A stretch of DNA of 64,000 nucleotides from Polyangium mundeleinium (GCF_028369105.1 NZ_JAQNDO010000001.1:11874501-11938500); one strand, 5' to 3'; positions 17,721 through 26,092 are shown, counted from the first letter of the stretch. Numbers and translations are program-made. The notes: a model not told the origin generated them from the letters alone.

Positions 17721-18398
17721 TTGTACGAACCGATCAAATTTCCAACGAAACGTGGGGCCGAAGCGCCGGGTGAGCTCGTGGCGCCCGAGGGCGTGGAGCG
17801 GGCGCCCGCGGTGGTGCTGATCCAGGAGTGGTGGGGGCTCAACGGGCAGATCCGTCACGTCGCCGCCCGCCTCGCCCGCGAGGGGTTCCTCGTCGCGATC
17901 CCCGATCTCTATCACGGGCGCTGGACCGTCGACCCCGCCGAGGCGCAGAAGCTCATGGAAGGCCTCGATTGGCCGCGGGCGCTCGACGAGATCGGCAGCG
18001 CGGCGGCCTACCTGAAGAAGCATCCGCGCAGCAACGGCCATGTCGGCGTGATCGGATTCTGCCTCGGCGGCGCGCTCTCGTTCGCGTCGGCCACGCTCGT
18101 GCCGGAGTTCGAGGCCGTCGTGCCGTTTTACGGGCTCGCCCCCTCGGACAAGTTCGATTACGCGAAGGTCAAGGCGCCGATCCTCGCGCATTTCGCCACC
18201 CAGGACGAGTGGGCCCGGGCGGACAACGCCCGCGCGGTGATGGAGCAGATGCATTCGCGCGGGCAATCCATGGAACTTCACGTCTACGAGGCCGGGCACG
18301 CGTTCGCGCACGAGTCGCGCAAGGACGTGTACGTCCCGGAGGCGGCCGCGCTCGCCTGGAGCCGCTCGATTGCTTTCTTGCACCGGCACCTCGGCTGA
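17721..18398 (+). CDS. Dienelactone hydrolase-family protein
   Basis: Start chosen at TTG 17721, which has GGAGG 8 bases upstream; no better in-frame start precedes the conserved domain. 225 residues, alpha/beta hydrolase of the DLH family. QEWWGLN carries the family's Glu, the nucleophile is Cys in GFCLGGA, the acid lies around ATQDEW, and the histidine is in EAGHAF. Family members hydrolyse dienelactones or other esters/lactones in the cytoplasm; the substrate is not predictable. It follows the kinase by 127 bases and probably has its own promoter. Confidence 0.9.
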   Translation: MYEPIKFPTKRGAEAPGELVAPEGVERAPAVVLIQEWWGLNGQIRHVAARLAREGFLVAIPDLYHGRWTVDPAEAQKLMEGLDWPRALDEIGSAAAYLKKHPRSNGHVGVIGFCLGGALSFASATLVPEFEAVVPFYGLAPSDKFDYAKVKAPILAHFATQDEWARADNARAVMEQMHSRGQSMELHVYEAGHAFAHESRKDVYVPEAAALAWSRSIAFLHRHLG

Positions 18399-18441
18399 TC
18401 CGAGGGGCCGCTTTTCGGATGACTTGGTTGGAGGTCGGTCG

Positions 18442-19086
18442 ATGTCGACGAATCGGTGGATGAAGACTTTGCTTTTCGCCGTGCCTTGCGCGGCGGCTCT
18501 CGGCTTTGCGGGGACCGGGTGCTCGGACGAGCCGGACGGCTCGGGCGGCGCCGGTGGTGAAGGTGGCGCGGGCGGCTCGCCGGCGAGCAGCAGCTCGAGC
18601 AGCAGCAGCTCGGGCAGCGGCGGCATGGGCGGCATGGGCGGGGCCGGCGGCGCGGGCGGCGGCTGCGGCGATACGATGACGGATCCGGCGAACTGCGGCA
18701 CCTGCGACAACCAATGCGCGCCGGGCCAGACGTGCGCGGGCGGCGTTTGCACCTGCGGATCGACGAGCGTCGCGTTCGCGGAGGTGCAGACGATCCTGTC
18801 GGCGAGCTGCGCCGTCGGCGGCTGCCATTCGGGCGCGGCGCCGAAGCAGGGGCTCGACCTGACGAGCGCGAACGCGCACGCGGAACTCGTGAACGTGCCG
18901 GCCGAGCAATGCGCGGGCGAGACGCGGATGCGCGTCAAGCCGGGCGCCCCCTCGGAGAGCTACATCATCGACAAGATGATGAACGTCGACAAATGCGCCG
19001 GAAACAAGATGCCGCCGTCCATCGCGCTTTCCGATGCCAAGATTCAGGTGGTGTCGGACTGGATCTGCGGCGGCGCGATGCCGTGA
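18442..19086 (+). CDS. Lipoprotein with possible c-type heme motif
   Basis: ATG 18442 follows a purine-rich site (GGAGGTCGGTCG). 214 residues: signal peptide with lipobox-like GTGC, a Gly-rich plus poly-Ser linker (AGCAGC repeats), a Cys-rich stretch (CGTCDNQCAPGQTCAGGVC), then a ~95-residue domain. That domain starts ILSASCAVGGCHSG, a CX4CH motif, and ends with a Met-containing NKMPPS. This layout resembles cytochrome c-like domains in many myxobacterial lipoproteins; heme binding is inferred. A kinase gene follows by 23 bases, so the two may be co-transcribed. Confidence 0.82.
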   Translation: MSTNRWMKTLLFAVPCAAALGFAGTGCSDEPDGSGGAGGEGGAGGSPASSSSSSSSSGSGGMGGMGGAGGAGGGCGDTMTDPANCGTCDNQCAPGQTCAGGVCTCGSTSVAFAEVQTILSASCAVGGCHSGAAPKQGLDLTSANAHAELVNVPAEQCAGETRMRVKPGAPSESYIIDKMMNVDKCAGNKMPPSIALSDAKIQVVSDWICGGAMP

Positions 19087-19109
19087 TTTGTTGAATGGGA
19101 CGGGGACCG

Positions 19110-20192
19110 ATGTATTGCCCACGTTGTCTCAGGCGTTTCGAGGATGAAGAGCACCGCTTCTGTCCGTACGACGGGACCAAGCTCGTCGCGACGCCCGACG
19201 TATCGGCGCTCCGCGCCAAGCCCACGCCCGAGACCGGCGTGGTGCTCGGAGGCCGCTACGAGGTGCGAGGGCTCATCGGTCGGGGGGGCATGGCCCGGAT
19301 CTACCTGGCGCTCGATCGAAATACGAGCGAACCGGTCGCCATCAAGATGCTCGATTCGCTGCACCTCCGCGCGCCCGGCGCGCGCGCGCGTTTCGACCGG
19401 GAGGCGAAGGCGGCCAACGCGCTCGCCCATCCAAACATCGTAAAAGTCCTCGATACGGGGGAGCGGCCGGACGGCGTGCCGTTCCTCGTGATGGAGTACC
19501 TCTTCGGCGAGACGCTCGGGGATTGGCTGCGTCGCGAGACGACGATGCAGCTCCACATCGCGCTCCCGGTGCTGTCGCACACGGCCTCGGCGCTCGGGGT
19601 GGCGCACCGCGCGGGGATCGTGCATCGCGACGTGAAGCCGGACAATCTCTTTCTGGTCGGCGAGCCGGGCGAGCCCTACAACACGAAGGTGCTCGATTTT
19701 GGCTTGTCGAAGCTCGAAGCGGCCAAGGCGGTCACGCAGGCGGGGGTGGCCGTGGGGACGCCCGAATACATGCCGCCGGAGCAGGTGGTGGGGGACAAGT
19801 CGGATCCGCGGTCGGACGTGTATGCGCTCGGCGTGATGATGTATCGGATGCTGGTCGGGGAGCTGCCGTTCCGCGCGGACGATTATGCGGTCCTTCTGGC
19901 GAGGCAGCTCATCGTGCCGCCGCGCGAGCCCTCGGACGTGCTGCCGAGCATCGATCGAGCCACGGAAGGCGTGATCCTGAAGGCGCTGCGCAAGAAGCCC
20001 GAGGATCGGTATTCGACGATGGAGGCTTTTTGCGACGACCTGGAGCGGCTCATGGGCAAGCGGCTCGGGTCGCTGTCGGCAGGGCTTCTGTCGCGCGGGC
20101 CGGACGTGTACGAGCCGAAGGATCAGCTCTCGCGGACGGCGGCGAAGTTTTTCTACAACAAGCTCGGGATGACGCCGCCGGCTTGGAAGTAA
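19110..20192 (+). CDS. Ser/Thr protein kinase with N-terminal zinc ribbon
   Basis: Start ATG 19110 preferred over ATG 19095 because GGGGA precedes it and the protein then opens with the zinc ribbon MYCPRC...FCPYDG, a common myxobacterial kinase N-terminus. 360 residues. The kinase domain (~48-325) has GRGGMARIY, AIKML, HRDVKPDN, DFGLS and GTPEYMPPEQ, all catalytic residues present. No transmembrane helix is visible, so it is probably cytoplasmic. The last ~35 residues are an unassigned tail. Substrate unknown. Confidence 0.93.
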   Translation: MYCPRCLRRFEDEEHRFCPYDGTKLVATPDVSALRAKPTPETGVVLGGRYEVRGLIGRGGMARIYLALDRNTSEPVAIKMLDSLHLRAPGARARFDREAKAANALAHPNIVKVLDTGERPDGVPFLVMEYLFGETLGDWLRRETTMQLHIALPVLSHTASALGVAHRAGIVHRDVKPDNLFLVGEPGEPYNTKVLDFGLSKLEAAKAVTQAGVAVGTPEYMPPEQVVGDKSDPRSDVYALGVMMYRMLVGELPFRADDYAVLLARQLIVPPREPSDVLPSIDRATEGVILKALRKKPEDRYSTMEAFCDDLERLMGKRLGSLSAGLLSRGPDVYEPKDQLSRTAAKFFYNKLGMTPPAWK

Positions 20193-20194
20193 AA

Positions 20195-20212
20195 GCGGGC
20201 GGCGGCGCCCGC
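20195..20212 (+). terminator. GC-rich hairpin after kinase gene
   Basis: GCGGGCG at 20195-20201 pairs with CGCCCGC at 20206-20212, a 7-bp stem with a 4-base loop, starting three bases after the kinase stop codon. It is followed by C-rich rather than T-rich sequence. The neighbouring gene is convergent. Confidence 0.5.
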
Positions 20213-20297
20213 CCCCCTTCGCCCTCGCGTTTGATGCGGCCGATGATCTGCCCCCGCCATTGCAGGTCGTACCCGAAGGCGACGGGCCGCAGCTTGA

Positions 20298-20930
20298 TCA
20301 CAAAGGAACCCGAAGCCGCACGCGGTCGACCTGCGGTGCGGCATCATCCGTCATTGCTACGAGGTCGACGAGCCGTGCCGCCTCCAGCCGCGTCAGCGCG
20401 GGCACGAGCATTCCCAAGTGCGACAGCTCGGGAAGCCTATCTCGCAAGCGTGCGATGGAGACGTGCCCGTCGGCATCCGGACGCATACGTGAAAGCGCGA
20501 AATGGGCCAGGCCCTCGGCGTACTCGTCGCCGCCAAGCTTCCGGAGGGCGATCGCGTAATTCGCCACGTAGACCGCGGCGTCCTGGTAGGACCGCGCCGC
20601 GCGCATGATGTCGAGGAGGAGCTGCTCGCCGCGCTCGTCGTGGCCGACGCCGCCCGGGGATACGCGGGTCGCGGTCATGGACCGAGGTGGCGGAAGCGCA
20701 GGCAGGCGGTCGGAAAGACGCGGTTTCCGGAATCGCTGGCCGATGTGGCGGAACGCGGTCCCAATCGCGGCTCGTGCGCGGCGCCAAGGCGAGAGGGGAT
20801 CCACGACCGTATCCCTTGGCGGCTCGGAATGCGCGACGGACACGCGCGTTCCGCTCGCCGGGGGCAAGGCCGCCCGATCCATGACGGTGGTTTTGGCGTC
20901 GTCGTCATCCATGTCCGGTGCGGCGCTCAT
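20298..20930 (-). CDS. Hypothetical cytoplasmic protein
   Basis: 210 residues with no signal peptide. The N-terminal ~80 residues are low-complexity and charged. Residues ~95-195 are helical (DIMRAARSYQDAAVYVANYA, then EYAEGLAHFALSRM), reminiscent of a TPR-like or four-helix domain, but no family is recognised. Just beyond its stop, another frame reads SFVIKLRPVAFGYDL, so a frameshift near the 3' end is conceivable. Convergent with the kinase gene. Confidence 0.65.
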   Translation of the reverse strand: MSAAPDMDDDDAKTTVMDRAALPPASGTRVSVAHSEPPRDTVVDPLSPWRRARAAIGTAFRHIGQRFRKPRLSDRLPALPPPRSMTATRVSPGGVGHDERGEQLLLDIMRAARSYQDAAVYVANYAIALRKLGGDEYAEGLAHFALSRMRPDADGHVSIARLRDRLPELSHLGMLVPALTRLEAARLVDLVAMTDDAAPQVDRVRLRVPL

Positions 20931-21320
20931 CGTTTACCTCCAGGAAAGTCACCGACCCGAGGCGGCTGCGTCGCGTGAAGCGTGCGCGTACGGGGAAACG
21001 CCGCGCGGCGCAGCCGGCTCGGATCGACGACGAACGACCGGCAGGAGAGGACGATGGAGGCGAGAGGTGCTTGCCCAGGTGCACGCGCCCCCATCGCCCT
21101 CTTCTGCGGGTCGTAGAACCCGCCCGAAGCCGAACACGGCGCCTTTTCGTTTACGAGGCCAGGAGGACCGTGTTCGGCTCGGGCAGGAGGGACGAGCGTC
21201 GAGCCCTCGGTTTAGCCTGGCGCGCATTCGCCGGAGTCCCGAGTCTCGCCCCTCACCTGCGCTACATGATCGAGGAGGCGATTCGGATCGACGAACGTGA
21301 TAAATAGGTGGGGGCTTGTC
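20931..21320. other. Intergenic region without a convincing gene
   Basis: This 390-base stretch has an open plus-strand frame ending at 21307 whose last ~40 codons look protein-like, but it lacks a credible start and start signal. It also holds the long inverted repeat annotated separately. I would not call a gene here. Confidence 0.5.
21122..21184. repeat. Imperfect inverted repeat, 17-bp arms
   Basis: GCCCGA-A-GCCGAACACGG at 21122-21139 is the inverted complement of CCGTGTTCGGC-TCGGGC at 21168-21184, with one bulged base and a 28-base loop. Eleven bases of each arm match without interruption. It could be a hairpin downstream of the minus-strand lipoprotein gene or a protein-binding site. 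Confidence 0.8.
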
Positions 21321-22505
21321 CTACTCGGCGAACTCGAACGGCGCGAGGCAGCAGAACGTCACGGCGTCGGCGGGGTCTTCCGAGGCTGCGCCTGTGGGCT
21401 CTCCGCCCGTCGCGAGGCAGAGGCCGGGGATGTAGGCGAGGTCCGTGATGGCTTTGCTTCCGAGTGCTCGGCCCGGCGGGAAGACGTTCGTGCACTGCTC
21501 GTCGAAGGACGCCACGTCCACCGTATTCGCCCCAGTGGTGCATGCGCCATCGCTGTAAAACCGCAGGTTTCCGATGCACCCGCTCCCGACCGGGCTTCCC
21601 CCGCACTCGCACGTCGTGCAGCCGCGCGTATCGATGGGCACCTCGCCGTAGAGGTAGATGGGGTCATAGCGGTCGTAGTTGCCAGGGCACTTGTCGTGTA
21701 TCCCCTTGAGCGCGACGCACTGGAGAAACGGGTACGGCATATCGTACATGCATCGGTGCGTGGCCGTCTCGCATCTCCCTTCGCGCTCCTTCGCCTCGCA
21801 GGCGAGGCCTATCCAGCGCCAATCCGTGGTCTTGGTAAACGCGGCCGGCTTCGTGATCGCCGGGCACGCCTCGCTCGTCGGGCCCGGGAGCGGAGAGGCG
21901 TAGACGGACTGTGCGCAGGGCTCGCCGCCACAATCAGCCCCCGCCGGCAGGGCGTTCGTGCTGGTGCACGAGCCGTCCCAGCCGACGGGTCCGCCGAAAG
22001 GGAGCGCGGAGGCTCCGTCCTCCGCGCACGTGCCCGCGCGGACCTCGATCGTCTCGGGGAGCTTGGTGCACGAGCCTTCCGAGGCCGGGCACGAGCACTC
22101 GCATGCCGCTGGCGGCGCGTCGAGGTACGCGAAGCGTCGGTACTTCTCGAAGAGCTCCACGTCATCGCTGTAGCCGCCTAGCTTGCGCGCCTCGTCGCAG
22201 TTCGCGGGCGCGAGTTCACGCGGCCCGTACCAGAGGAGCATCGTCGTGCGCGGCCAATCTCCAGCCGATTCGCTGCTCGGCTCGGGGACGCATCGACCGG
22301 GGCATTCGATGGCTTGGGGCCCAGGGTTGACTGCGTCGTCGCTCGCGTCGGCGTCGCCTGCGTCGGTGCCGGCGTCGGGGACACACTCAGGATCCGGAAA
22401 AAGTGCTTCGGGATCGCACGTATCGCGGTTGATCGAAGGCGCCGCGGTACACGCAACGACGACGCTCATGAGAAAAGGTGCCGTAAAAATAAATCGAGTA
22501 GCCAT
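21321..22505 (-). CDS. Cys-rich lipoprotein, module A
   Basis: Start ATG 22505, two bases after the stop of the TPR/PEGA gene (TAG-CG-ATG), so the two are translationally linked. 394 residues with a signal peptide, lipobox VVAC, an Asp/Ala-rich linker and about 30 Cys. Conserved blocks such as GPVGWDGSCTSTNALPAG, GRALGSK and VTFCC are shared with the paralogue at 54364-55572, so this is a family rather than an orphan. Probably an outer-membrane surface lipoprotein with disulfides; function unknown. Confidence 0.88.
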   Translation of the reverse strand: MATRFIFTAPFLMSVVVACTAAPSINRDTCDPEALFPDPECVPDAGTDAGDADASDDAVNPGPQAIECPGRCVPEPSSESAGDWPRTTMLLWYGPRELAPANCDEARKLGGYSDDVELFEKYRRFAYLDAPPAACECSCPASEGSCTKLPETIEVRAGTCAEDGASALPFGGPVGWDGSCTSTNALPAGADCGGEPCAQSVYASPLPGPTSEACPAITKPAAFTKTTDWRWIGLACEAKEREGRCETATHRCMYDMPYPFLQCVALKGIHDKCPGNYDRYDPIYLYGEVPIDTRGCTTCECGGSPVGSGCIGNLRFYSDGACTTGANTVDVASFDEQCTNVFPPGRALGSKAITDLAYIPGLCLATGGEPTGAASEDPADAVTFCCLAPFEFAE

Positions 22506-22507
22506 CG

Positions 22508-23743
22508 CTAGAACTCCCACGCCCCCATAAACTGTGTCCCAAACATCAGAGGTGATTGATCTGCGAGTACCGTTTGACCAGCCACCACCTTTATTCCGCT
22601 CGTCAAGCCAAGAATGTCTGCCGCTCCCAGCAAGCTGAACGAGGAAGTTACGTGGACCTTCGCACCGACGCGCGCCCCAGCGCCAGGCTTGACGTTAACG
22701 AAGGACTTTCCGGTGTAGCTGCCGTCGGAGAAGGCTACGTTGATCACGCCAAGGTGCCCAAGCGCGCAGCCGAACAGCCAGCGCCAGTGCCCGCATGCGC
22801 TCGCCAGCCCACCCGCGGTCATGGCGTTGATTTGTCGTCCCTCGATGCCGGAGGTCAGCCACGCGGCGCGCCCCTCGATCCCGAGCGACACGTACTCGCT
22901 CGGCCGCAAGCTCGCCCCTACGGAAAGTCCCACCGCGGGACTCCATGACGCCACGCCAAACACGACGACCGGCCCCGCGCCAATCGAGCCCCGCACTCCT
23001 TTCTTCTCTCCGTCGCCTCGGTTCGTCGCGGGCTTGTCGTCGTAGGCGTACGGGTCCTCCTGCTTCGAGAGCTTCGGCTCACCCACCACCACCGCGGGCG
23101 CAACGCTCTTTGGCGGCTCCTTCTCCGGCTCATACACCGCCGACACGGCCGGGGGCGGCGCCGGAAGCGGCTTGAACGTGATCCGAACCGGCAAGTTCCC
23201 GCCCTTCGGCGCCGTGAACTTCACGGCGACCTCCTCGTACCCGTCGAGCTTCGCGCGTACCTCGTGCTCCCCCGCGCGGACGAAGAACCAGGACGCCGTG
23301 TGCCCGCCCGTATCCTTGGGCGCCCCGTCCATCGTCACCTCTGCGCCCACATGCGACACCATCAGCTCGATCCACGCGCCTTGCGCGCGCGCCGCCTCGT
23401 GCGCTTTGAAGAACTCGCCGCGCTCCTCCGCCGACGTCGTCGCGAGGTGGATCGCGTCGAGCAAATACTCGGGGGCAAACTCGGGCCGGCCGAGCTTTAC
23501 GAGCAAGACGCCGAGCCGCCCGCCGACGAGCGGATCGTGGCGCACGTCGAGCGCTTCCATGTAGGCCCGCGCCGCCGCGCGAGGATGACCCGCGGCTCGC
23601 TCGCGATCGCCCAGCGATGCGAGCGCACGGAAGCGCATGTCCTCCGCGCTCTCCTCGCCCTCTTCCTTGTCGATCGGCGCGTCCGCCCATGCGGGCGATG
23701 CGAGTCCACAGAGGAGAACCGATACGAGACCGACGCGGCGCAT
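22508..23743 (-). CDS. TPR/PEGA-type protein with predicted outer-membrane C-terminus, intact copy
   Basis: 411 residues with a cleavable signal peptide (to about ASPAWA). Residues ~30-120 are TPR-like (DRERAAGHPRAAARAYMEAL). Residues ~130-195 form a PEGA-like beta unit (VTMDGAPKDTGG...VRAGEHEVRAKLDGYEE). A Pro-rich linker follows. Residues ~240-411 are amphipathic beta strands ending in aromatic EF, like a small outer-membrane barrel. It is the only full-length in-frame copy in the window; related copies lie at 25390-25614, 26711-26928 and 55627-56939. Upstream is a sigma-factor tail relic; downstream is the coupled Cys-rich lipoprotein. Confidence 0.85.
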   Translation of the reverse strand: MRRVGLVSVLLCGLASPAWADAPIDKEEGEESAEDMRFRALASLGDRERAAGHPRAAARAYMEALDVRHDPLVGGRLGVLLVKLGRPEFAPEYLLDAIHLATTSAEERGEFFKAHEAARAQGAWIELMVSHVGAEVTMDGAPKDTGGHTASWFFVRAGEHEVRAKLDGYEEVAVKFTAPKGGNLPVRITFKPLPAPPPAVSAVYEPEKEPPKSVAPAVVVGEPKLSKQEDPYAYDDKPATNRGDGEKKGVRGSIGAGPVVVFGVASWSPAVGLSVGASLRPSEYVSLGIEGRAAWLTSGIEGRQINAMTAGGLASACGHWRWLFGCALGHLGVINVAFSDGSYTGKSFVNVKPGAGARVGAKVHVTSSFSLLGAADILGLTSGIKVVAGQTVLADQSPLMFGTQFMGAWEF

Positions 23744-23777
23744 ACCCGCGATCGATAGCGCAACCCGACGGCGACGT

Positions 23778-23846
23778 CTACCCGGACGAACCGTTTCCGC
23801 CGACCAACCAATGCCGTCGCCCCGAGGGTTTCACCACGAACGGCTC
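23778..23846 (-). pseudogene. Relic of sigma factor C-terminus (copy 1)
   Basis: The minus strand encodes EPFVVKPSGRRHWLVGG...SG-stop, the same tail as the intact sigma factor at 26963-27841, 34 bases before the TPR/PEGA start. Preceding codons diverge from the intact sigma and no sigma domain remains. It shows that this locus once had a sigma gene upstream, as in the 27-kb copy. Confidence 0.75.
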
Positions 23847-23909
23847 CGGCGACGCCACGCTCGGCGGCGTCGCGAGCCCCCGCCAGTATACGCTCCAGCA
23901 TCCCATCCC

Positions 23910-24548
23910 TCAGGTCGTTGGCGCGCCGCCATTTCGCTGGGCTTCGAGCTTGTCCCGGAGCTCGCCGAGCGCATCGCTCCTCTCTTCTTCCGCGGTGGGG
24001 GGAGGGTGCGCCTCGTCGAGCCGCCGGGTGCTTCGCTCTGGGCCGAGCTGTCCCCTCTGCTGCGCCAGGAGCGCGCCCTGGAGGTCGTGCAGTTTTCCCA
24101 GCTCCTGTTCGTAAAAGCGTGTGGGTTTCTGCACCGCCTTGGCTTCGTCGAGCCGTCGCTGGAGCTTCGCGAGGAGAGGTTCGAGCACGGCGAGCCCCTC
24201 CTCGGGCTGCTCGTCGTACGCGCAGCAATCCGCGTAAAATCCGCTCATCAGGCATTCTCGGAAGGTGTTCGAGAAGCCGAGGTGAACAAGCTCGTTCCAG
24301 ACCTCCCGGCAGACCTCGAAGGGTGGATGCTTGGAGTGTGCCGCCGAGAGAATGTCTTCGGCGATGCGGCGCTTCGTCTCGAGCACGCCGAATTCATGGT
24401 CGCCCATTCGTGCCACATATTCAGCCTCCAGCCTGCGGTAGTCTTCGGCGACATCGACGAAGTCACGCTCGAACGATTTGGCCAAAATGGCCTCGCTCGC
24501 ATTCGCAAACTCTTGGCCGAGTTGCTCGAGTTCTTCTTCCGTGATCAT
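23910..24548 (-). CDS. Partner protein of lipoprotein cassette A (single-domain form)
   Basis: 212 residues, soluble and helical, no signal peptide. Starts at ATG 24548, 25 bases after the end of the lipoprotein frame. It contains one copy of a ~150-residue domain (AEDYRRLEAEYVARMGDHEF, FEVCREVWNELVHLGF, EQPEEGLAVLEPLL) that occurs twice in the protein at 27973-29118. Its last ~17 residues (LRDKLEAQRNGGAPTT) match the end of the second domain there, so it looks like a deletion derivative of a two-domain ancestor. No known family recognised. A cognate immunity or chaperone role for the upstream lipoprotein is inferred only from pairing. Confidence 0.8.
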   Translation of the reverse strand: MITEEELEQLGQEFANASEAILAKSFERDFVDVAEDYRRLEAEYVARMGDHEFGVLETKRRIAEDILSAAHSKHPPFEVCREVWNELVHLGFSNTFRECLMSGFYADCCAYDEQPEEGLAVLEPLLAKLQRRLDEAKAVQKPTRFYEQELGKLHDLQGALLAQQRGQLGPERSTRRLDEAHPPPTAEEERSDALGELRDKLEAQRNGGAPTT

Positions 24549-24573
24549 ACCACCTACTCCAGATGGTCTCCTG

Positions 24574-25304
24574 TTATTTGCAGGATGCCCACGTACCGTC
24601 CGTGAATTCGACGCCGTCCTGCCATTCCTTGTGCGCCTTGCACAGCTCCCAGCACATCTTGCATCTCTTCGAGTTCCATGTGCTGCCCCGTTTGCTCTGC
24701 AGAGGCGACATCAGGCAATCGTTTAAACCATTTTGGCATTCCTCCTCCCATTTTCCCCGCTCTCGAACCGTCTCCACAATATCCGCCTTGCTGAGCTCCA
24801 GCGAAGCGGCACACACGATGATGACGGCGGGGCCGACTTCGATGATGAGGTCAGCGAGGGCGATCGCCACGGCCACGAGCACCGCGGGGTTGCCGACGAG
24901 GCCACGCTCGGCCGGCGTCTGCCCGTTCGCGGGAGCGGGCGACTCGGACAGGCGCAGCTTGCGCAGCCTGAGCAGCTCCTCCGGCACGGTCATGCCTCGC
25001 AGCGCGATCCGCATGCAGCCCGCGAGATCCGCGTGGGGCACGCCCTTCGACGCCACATCGACCACGCGGCCCTCCTCGTCGACCTTCACTGCGACGTCGA
25101 ACGTGTAGTACCCCCCGAAAGGCCACCACCGAACTCATCCACACATTCGCGTAGGCGCTCCGCGGTGGCGTCGGGGACACGCGGGCGGTCGTCCTGCTGC
25201 GCCAGTTGTCTGACCGAGGCCCCGCAGCCGAGCGGCACGAGCGCCGTCGTCGCGCAGCCGAGAAGCCCGAGCGAGATGAGTGTTCGCGTGCGCTGGAACA
25301 GCAT
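24574..25304 (-). pseudogene. Lipoprotein of cassette A, frameshifted in a G run
   Basis: Start ATG 25304 gives a signal peptide and lipobox VPLGC nearly identical to the lipoprotein at 29863. After ~60 codons the frame breaks at the C run 25111-25116 (G run on the coding strand). One extra base would join it to the frame running to 24574. The rejoined product has an AgmX/TonB-C-like segment (VDEEGRVVDVASKG), a hydrophobic stretch, and a C-terminal Cys-rich domain (EEC...CL...C..C...C...W.SC). It may be a true pseudogene, phase-variable, or a sequencing error. Confidence 0.75.
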
Positions 25305-25389
25305 GGACGAGATGCGACCAGACAGCTCGAATTGCGTCAAGGCAGGGTGCACGCGGTGGCTCTGCATGCGGTGGCGCGGCGCAGAGGCC

Positions 25390-25614
25390 CCCGGCGACGA
25401 GCGGATCGTGGCGCACGTCGAGCGCTTCCATGTAGGCCCGCGCCGCCGCGCGAGGATGGCCCGCGGCTCGCTCACGATCCCCCAGCGATGCGAGCGCACG
25501 GAAGCGCATGTCCTCCGCGCTCTCCTCGCCCTCTTCCTTGTCGAGCGGCGCGTCCGTCAATGCGGGCGATGCGAGTCCACAGAGGAGAACCGATACGAGA
25601 CCGAGGCGGAGCAT
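25390..25614 (-). pseudogene. 5' fragment of TPR/PEGA gene (copy 2)
   Basis: The first ~75 codons match the intact gene at 22508-23743 almost perfectly (signal peptide, EEGEESAEDMRFRALASL, EALDVRHDPLV). The sequence then switches abruptly to the upstream region of the cassette A lipoprotein. No PEGA or barrel part remains. Confidence 0.85.
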
Positions 25615-25648
25615 ACCCGCGATCGATATCGCAATCCGACAGCGACGT

Positions 25649-25770
25649 CTACCCGGACGAACCGTTCCCGCCGACCAACCAATGCCGTCGCCCCGAGGGT
25701 TTCACCACGAACGGCTCGGGAGCCCTTCCACGGCGCGGCACCACCGTCGTCGTCGCTGGCGCTGCCGCGG
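25649..25770 (-). pseudogene. Relic of sigma factor C-terminus (copy 2)
   Basis: About 40 codons, TTTVVPRRGRAPEPFVVKPS onward to a stop at 25649, almost identical to the tail of the sigma factor at 26963. Upstream, near 25771, the homology stops and an unrelated coding relic begins. Confidence 0.85.
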
Positions 25771-25777
25771 GCTTGGA

Positions 25778-25927
25778 CGTGCGGCGGTAGAAATCTCCGT
25801 ATGTGCCGCGGACGAGGGTCTTGTCCGGGAGGCGCGAGACGATTTCGTTGCGACCGAAGAAGGTGCGCGCGCGTTCGAGGAAATGCGTGAGGGTGAGGGG
25901 AAAGACCATCATGCGTCCGGCAAGCAT
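25778..25927 (-). pseudogene. N-terminal relic of an acyl-CoA ligase gene
   Basis: From ATG 25927 about 49 codons read as MLAGRMMVFPLTLTHFLERA, then FFGRNEIVSRLPDK and TYGDFYRR. This is a typical start of medium/long-chain acyl-CoA ligases of the AMP-binding family. After YRR the frame runs straight into the sigma tail relic, so the enzyme lacks all catalytic motifs. It must have been joined here by recombination. Confidence 0.7.
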
Positions 25928-26092
25928 CGGTCGTCTCCTCTCGTGGATGGGCAGAGCGGGCGCGCGAATGTTCGCCGGGGAGCGACCGAAAATGGAAGCG
26001 GTCCGGACCAAGGATGGCCTGTACGTGGCCCCTCGCTTCTTCCTTGGTTCAGGGGGTGGGCCGCGGTACCATGGGGAACAAGGAGCCCCACG

